A DNA stretch of 64,000 nucleotides from Dastarcus helophoroides. Lineage: Eukaryota; Arthropoda; Insecta; Coleoptera; Bothrideridae. Both the position numbers and the translations under genes were made by a program. The stretch is taken from NCBI GenBank assembly GCA_028583605.1, contig CM053331.1, positions 14,802,857-14,866,856 of the forward strand, read 5' to 3'. The notes below the pieces were generated by a model. It was not told where the DNA came from, ran no database searches, and worked only from the letters and a program-made list of their open reading frames with translations. Below are positions 59,320-64,000 of this stretch, piece by piece; within the stretch, counting starts at the first letter, position 1; each line of letters opens with the position of its first letter.

Positions 59320-60755
59320 CAATGAAGTAAGAATTGGAAATGTCGACAGTTTAATACGCAACTGGGCATTGCCTAATTAATTTCCCAAGGGCTAATATTT
59401 TGGGGGGCATTTTTATTAATCGTGATAACAATTGGTCTCAGTTCCTTATGGGTAGTTTTTTCTACTATTAGTAAATATTTGGGAAGTATGAACAGAAACC
59501 CAGAAACAATACTGTTGGTATTATTATAGCCTGCAAGATCATCCGGTTGAAAAATCCATTTACCACAAAATCCAATACGAGAATTATTAAAGTAGCTCAT
59601 ATGTTTTTCTCTGTAATATATCATAGGTGTGCTATCATAATATAAAGTAAGGCCACATTGGACATCTAATCTGAACTTATGCAAACACAAAAAACTCCTA
59701 TCACTGAAATTTTTTATGTTCAGTATAAAATGATATGTTAGGCTATACTCTTCTCTTTAAAAATTAAAACTATATTTTTAGCACTGTGTATGCTGTTGTT
59801 TGTAATATTTGTATAAAAAAAAGTACTTCCTATGACAAAAATTTTCAGAATATTATGTAAAATAAGGTTAACCTAGTTAAACAATAGTTCATCCCGAAAT
59901 GTTGTTTGTTGAATATAATTTCGTCATCCAAATAATAAACAGGTAATAATCTGACTAATAATGATGGTGTGCATTGCGATCCATACCTAGGCATATGTGG
60001 AATTTACTCTAGTCTGATAGCCATGTAGCTGGACCGCCAAATTAACGCGTTGAATGTATTTTTTTAATCAAACATATCATGCAATTGTTATTATCGTGTA
60101 ACTAAAATCACTTTTTTGCGTGGTAGTTAAAAAACTCCAAAATTTTTACCGGAACTTCATGCCGTATGATTCTAAAATTAATGTTTTATAAAACTAGAGT
60201 AAAATCACAATTAATCCAATTTACTTGGAAAAGATTTATACCTTACTTGTAGCAGATCTTTGTCAGCTCCTTAACCACAACATTGAAATATATATTTGCA
60301 TTCCATTTAACTCGGACTGAGAAAATTAAACTCAGTTTTATAAAAAAAACGTAGCTCTAGGAAACTCTTTTAAGAACAATCGTCTAAAAAAGTAATTCAT
60401 TCCAAGAGCTCGGTTCATTTAAGCCCCGAATAACTTGAGCGTAGTAAATTATCGACCACATTTTCGTCATTAAAATTAACTAAAGCTCTCGATGTCCCAA
60501 GAGAGAACTTACTTTTTTACATACTTTCTGAAGACAGAATATATTACTTTTCGTTGAATTTCTTAAGATTGCGACGCAGCAAAGATCCCAAATCTCTGTT
60601 ATTATATTTCCATTAAAACTTTTCTGGTTTTATAAAAGTCCGTTTACTTGGAAAAATTTTCAACAGAGATTTTTTAATCAATAAATATTTTTCATGATAG
60701 GTATACAACAACGATTGTAATTTATGTATATACCATGGAAATTAATAACTTCCAG
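59320..60755. other. intronic AT-rich DNA
   Basis: Nothing recognised. Confidence 0.4.
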
Positions 60756-60762
60756 TGATATA

Positions 60763-61174
60763 CCGTGTTTTTTTATTTTTTTTTATTTGGGAGGTTACCT
60801 TTTATATGAAGGACCACTTATTATTATAAAGCAAACTGATTTTGTCGATCGGGCTAATCAGAGCTAAACTATCTTTTAAAAATATTTCCAACTTTCTCCC
60901 ACTTTAAGCTATGCCAAAAGTAGTCACCAACTTTCTTATTTTGAATAGCAACCCCCATATTTTATACTTTGTTTGGATTTAACGTTAAAAAATAAGGTGA
61001 GTTTAAGTATACATTTTTATTGCTTCCTTTGATAGTTTTAAATATATTGTAATTTTTCGTAGAAAAAGTGAAAAAAAAATAGATTAGCCTCATCGACAAA
61101 ATCAGTTTGCTTTATAATAATAAGTGGTTTCATATAAAGGTAACCTCCCAAATAAAAAAAATAAAAAAACACGG
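60763..61174. mobile_element. MITE derived from the mariner at 38097
   Basis: The ends CCGTGTTTTTTTATT and GGGAGGTTACC, and the inverse on the right, match the inverted arms of 38097-40065 almost throughout (GGACCACTTATTAT, CAACTTTCTCCCACTT, CAACTTTCTTATTTT, TCATCGACAAAATCAGTTTG). At 412 bp it consists of the two arms with little between them, a typical internal-deletion derivative. Confidence 0.75.
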
Positions 61175-61312
61175 TCGGAGTTAGGGAATATTATGGAGAT
61201 TATAATGGCGTAATTAGATTTTACATTAATTATATAGGGTGATAAAAATTTTATGATTTTACTGTTTTTGTTTCAGTAAAAATAATTGTATTTTAAATAG
61301 AAACATAACAGA

Positions 61313-61465
61313 ATCATCGTACACGCCTCATTTTTCCTTTATTTATATAGATAAAATTCTTGAAGTTGCTACACTTGATGTATTTATGAAATGGTCAAAT
61401 TTTGACATAAAATTAACATTTTGGCTGAAACTGATACCAATCTTTGATTTTAAATAAAACAACCT
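61313..61465. repeat. partial end of the 47.1-49.2 kb family
   Basis: AATCATCGTACACGCCTCAT, TTCCTTTATTTATATA, TGACATAAAATTAACATT and GATACCAATCTTTGATTTTA match the arm at 47100-47265. Confidence 0.55.
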
Positions 61466-61639
61466 GTACCGGGTGGCCAATTAAGAAAGGACACCGGATA
61501 TATCTCAGCAACCATTCACTTCATAGCTTTGGGAAAAAATTCAATAAGAAAAGTGGGCCTGAAAAATCGATGGAAAATATTTTTAAAGTTCCAAAATGAC
61601 CGCTAGGTGGCGTAATACGTAAAACTGAATAAAAAATTA

Positions 61640-62650
61640 GGATTTTCTCGAGATTTTGCTTAATGATGATATATTGAAAATACATGCATTGTAATCCTAG
61701 AGTAAGTTCTACTTGTTTTGTTTTACTCTTTTTGTTCTATCTCTAGAAGTAAAGTGGTGGGGAGACGTCGAGAAAAAATTGCTTCAAATACCATTTACTT
61801 TAGTTAGTCTTAATGAAATGTGACAAATTCAGTCTCTATAGAAAGAGTGCTATCTAGTCTACCGACAACACTTTCATATGTTTTTATTTTAAAGTTACCT
61901 ACAAAAGAAACGACATGATCGAAAGAATAAGAAACACTATTTAGAGTGGTAAAATGATCAATGGCAGAAGTTGAAATTGCAGAGTTCATTCGTCAGAGGA
62001 TTCACTGCATGAAAATGACGGACTGCAGTCAGTTTAAACATCTAGCGCTCCAATGAATGGACGATATTAATTTAACATTTTCTAATTTTGTTCATCATTT
62101 AATGTCATTACTATTAGATCAATGTAGGTATGTTAATTACAAATTGTTATATTATGTAAGACAAATCTTAAACATCCTCTGATTTCGTATTCTAAATGGT
62201 AAAAACAACGTCATTAAGCTTTTAGGTTACTGAAATCAAGTTGCGGTTTTCACTGATATCTAGGGCTTTCAATTACCTGTTTTAAGATATCAAAACTGAC
62301 ATATCTTTCTATTTAATTTTTTTTAGAAAAGAGGCAAAATTTGTTACCATTTTATATAACGCGCCATAGCAGCCACAATAATTTTGAAATAAAAACATAT
62401 GAATGTGCTAACGATAGACCAAATAACATTCTTTTTACAAGGAATAAATTTGTTAAATTTCATTAAGGCTTACTGAAGTAAATGGTATTTAAGGAAAAAT
62501 TTTTTCGATGCCTCCCCACCATTTTATTTTTAGAGGTAAAAAAAACTGTAAAACAAGAACAAATCGAAATTATCCTAGGATCACAATGCATGTATTTTCA
62601 ATATACCTTAATTAAGCAAAATTTCAAAAAAATCCAAATTTTCTATTTAG
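61640..62650. repeat. 1 kb inverted repeat with about 270-300-bp arms
   Basis: The left arm (about 61640-61910) matches the inverted right arm (about 62350-62650). Shared strings are GATTTT, TTTGCTTAAT, TATATTGAAAATACATGCAT, TGTAATCCTAG, CTCTAGAAGTAAA / CTCTAAAAATAAAATGGTGG, CAAATACCATTTACTT and CATATGTTTTTATTT. Probably the two ends of a mariner-type element. The spacer carries no transposase. Confidence 0.65.
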
Positions 62651-62755
62651 CGCTCAGTTACTGAGTTACCGTGCTCTGATGTTTTGAAACTGACCTTTTC
62701 ATTCTTTCATTTTTGCATATTCCCTCATACTCCTCTTTTCATTTTTTCTTTTCTT

Positions 62756-62800
62756 TGTTCCTGAAGAAGCCCCCTTCGATGGTGGGCGAAACGTCGAACA
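62756..62800 (+). ncRNA. hammerhead-ribozyme-like motif, second PLE-type family
   Basis: The order is UGUUC, CUGAAGA, A, GCCCCCU-UCGAU-GGUGGGC, GAAA, ACGU (sharing an A), C, then GAACA. Stem I pairs UGUUC with GAACA (5 bp). Stem II has about six pairs with one mismatch. Stem III is the self-complementary ACGU, and the cleavage triplet would be GUC. As in the 9356 motif, one extra base precedes stem II. No coding part lies next to it. Confidence 0.5.
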
Positions 62801-62829
62801 CTTTTAGTAATTCTTTGACACGGTCGAAT

Positions 62830-64000
62830 CCCGGAAGAAGTATATCCTGTACTGACTCTGGCCGTGGAAGCCTTCGTTATCATATTGTAAACATTTTTTG
62901 AAAATTCTGACATATCGTGGTCGATGCTAGATCTGGACTTATTTATATTAGCGGCTAGTTAAGTGAATAAATTGTTTTTAGATACAATACCAACAAAATC
63001 CTTTATTGGTCTTGCTTCTGTTTATGTTTTTTGGTGCAAGAATTACCAATTATATGCTCCATTTTAACCTTTCTCCTAGAGGGCGATAGTTTCGTCATAT
63101 TATTTATGTAAATTGAAACATTTTTTTGGTCTGTCGATTTACGCTTAAAACAAATGTAGAATATAAAAAATCCATTAATTGAACAAGAAAAGGGTACTCT
63201 TGCTTGAGTCGTCTAAATCTATTAGTTTCTAAGATATTTACATTTAAAAAGTTTATTGTACTTTTTTACGATTTTCTAAGGTGCAAATATTACTAAATTT
63301 TTTCAAATTTGAAGAATTTAGTTTATCAGGAGGAATTGAATTATGTTCTGCAGTTGTGGTAAATAATCCAACAAGCTGCAAATATATTTGAAAATAATAG
63401 GAAAATTTTGAATTTGATATTTAAGAAAGTGAAATTTAAAATTTATTGAAGTAGGTGGTAGACACTTCCAACACTGGATTTGAAGTTAGTCACTGTCTCT
63501 AGTATCAATAATTTTAATTGTGATTTACTGTTACTTTGATTGCTTCTCCGTATTTGTGCATATTTTAAGAATAAAAATCATAACAAATTATACTGAGCCT
63601 TCTACATTAAAATAACTCGGAAATCGATAGATTTAAGCGACCTAAACATAAGTACCGTTTCTTTGTACAATTGATCGTTCTTTTATAATATCTACTTGTT
63701 TCAAGCATAACTCAGTAGACAAAAAAAAACATGTTTTAATTTACGTAAATAATAATGTGAAACTAGCGCTCTTTAGGGGCGGGGTCAAAATAAACTTAAA
63801 ATTCGTAATTCTCACACTAAAAAACATAAAATTCCCAAATATTTAATTTATAGCATCAACATTTCCTCAATTACTAAAAGATTTCAGAATAAAATTTAAA
63901 CTTTGGGCACCCTGTATCTCTTAGATCAGCGACATTGGCATAGGATATATGGCATGTGCATGTTGAGCTCAATCGTAATATTTTGGTGTGTAATACTTTC
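62830..64000. other. AT-rich DNA, no exon found
   Basis: Presumably still within the receptor gene's intron. A CACCCTGTATCT tip at 63910 hints at another transposon end. Confidence 0.4.

Noticed and set aside
59373..59690. 105-codon minus-strand frame
   Set aside because: No family recognised, in intronic AT-rich DNA.
60482..60504. short match (AGCTCTCGATGTCCCA) to the receptor exon sequence AGCTCTCGATGTTCCA
   Set aside because: About 16 bases only, with no continuing similarity or splice sites; likely coincidence and not a duplicated exon.
1..64000. CRISPR arrays, operons, bacterial promoters
   Set aside because: No regularly spaced direct repeats or prokaryotic gene organisation; the window is eukaryotic.

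Overview
This is an AT-rich eukaryotic window, most likely from an insect and possibly a beetle. The reasons are the element types present (Penelope-like, mariner, hAT, pogo and MULE), the arthropod-style kainate receptor exons with standard GT-AG splice sites, and the very large repeat-filled intron. No bacterial or organellar gene is visible. Almost all open frames of 60-100 codons here are chance frames in AT-rich DNA and were left out.

Host gene: only one was recognised. Two coding exons on the plus strand (34233-34394 and 57993-58244) encode consecutive parts of the extracellular amino-terminal domain of a kainate-type ionotropic glutamate receptor. They are separated by a 23.6 kb intron (34395-57992), and both flanking junctions are phase 1. 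The signal-peptide exon must lie upstream of 34233, and the rest of the receptor downstream of 58244. Neither was found in the window.

Mobile DNA, left to right. At 0.9-2.0 kb is an inverted-repeat remnant, and at 2.4-3.4 kb three hairpins. At 6.0-7.2 kb is a 1.2 kb inverted repeat. At 9.3-12.5 kb two nearly identical 5'-truncated Penelope-like elements (PLEs) lie head to head as a palindrome of about 3.17 kb with a 25-bp centre. More 3' ends of the same family follow at 13.0-13.3, 17.2, 33.5 and 37.8 kb. Each 3' end carries a motif resembling a minimal hammerhead ribozyme. Between these are a 353-bp MITE (14.8 kb), a GC-rich MITE with perfect 19-bp ends (15.5-16.2 kb), a MULE remnant split by a MITE (18.4-19.7 kb), a LINE RNase H remnant (24.6 kb), a 2.86 kb element with 18-bp ends (25.0-27.9 kb), a pogo-like MITE (29.2 kb) and a MITE at 30.9-31.4 kb.

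The large intron holds a decayed mariner with long inverted ends (38.1-40.1 kb). It also holds a composite mariner (43.6-46.75 kb) into which a hairpin-flanked tyrosine-recombinase fragment and a hAT MITE are nested. Further along are another inverted-terminus element (47.1-49.2 kb), about 2.7 kb of T-rich quasi-periodic DNA (50.1-52.9 kb), and a LINE remnant on the minus strand (55.3-55.8 kb). C-terminal fragments of a second PLE family flank the second receptor exon on both sides. Downstream are a short relative of the 38 kb mariner (60.8-61.2 kb), a 1 kb inverted repeat (61.6-62.65 kb) and another hammerhead-like motif (62.76 kb).

The best candidates for something under-described are the head-to-head PLE palindrome, the recurrence of the same outward-facing arrangement at smaller scale, the dispersed hammerhead-like motifs, and the hairpin-flanked tyrosine-recombinase element inside the mariner. 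All homology statements come from recognising motifs by eye. No search, folding or alignment program was run.
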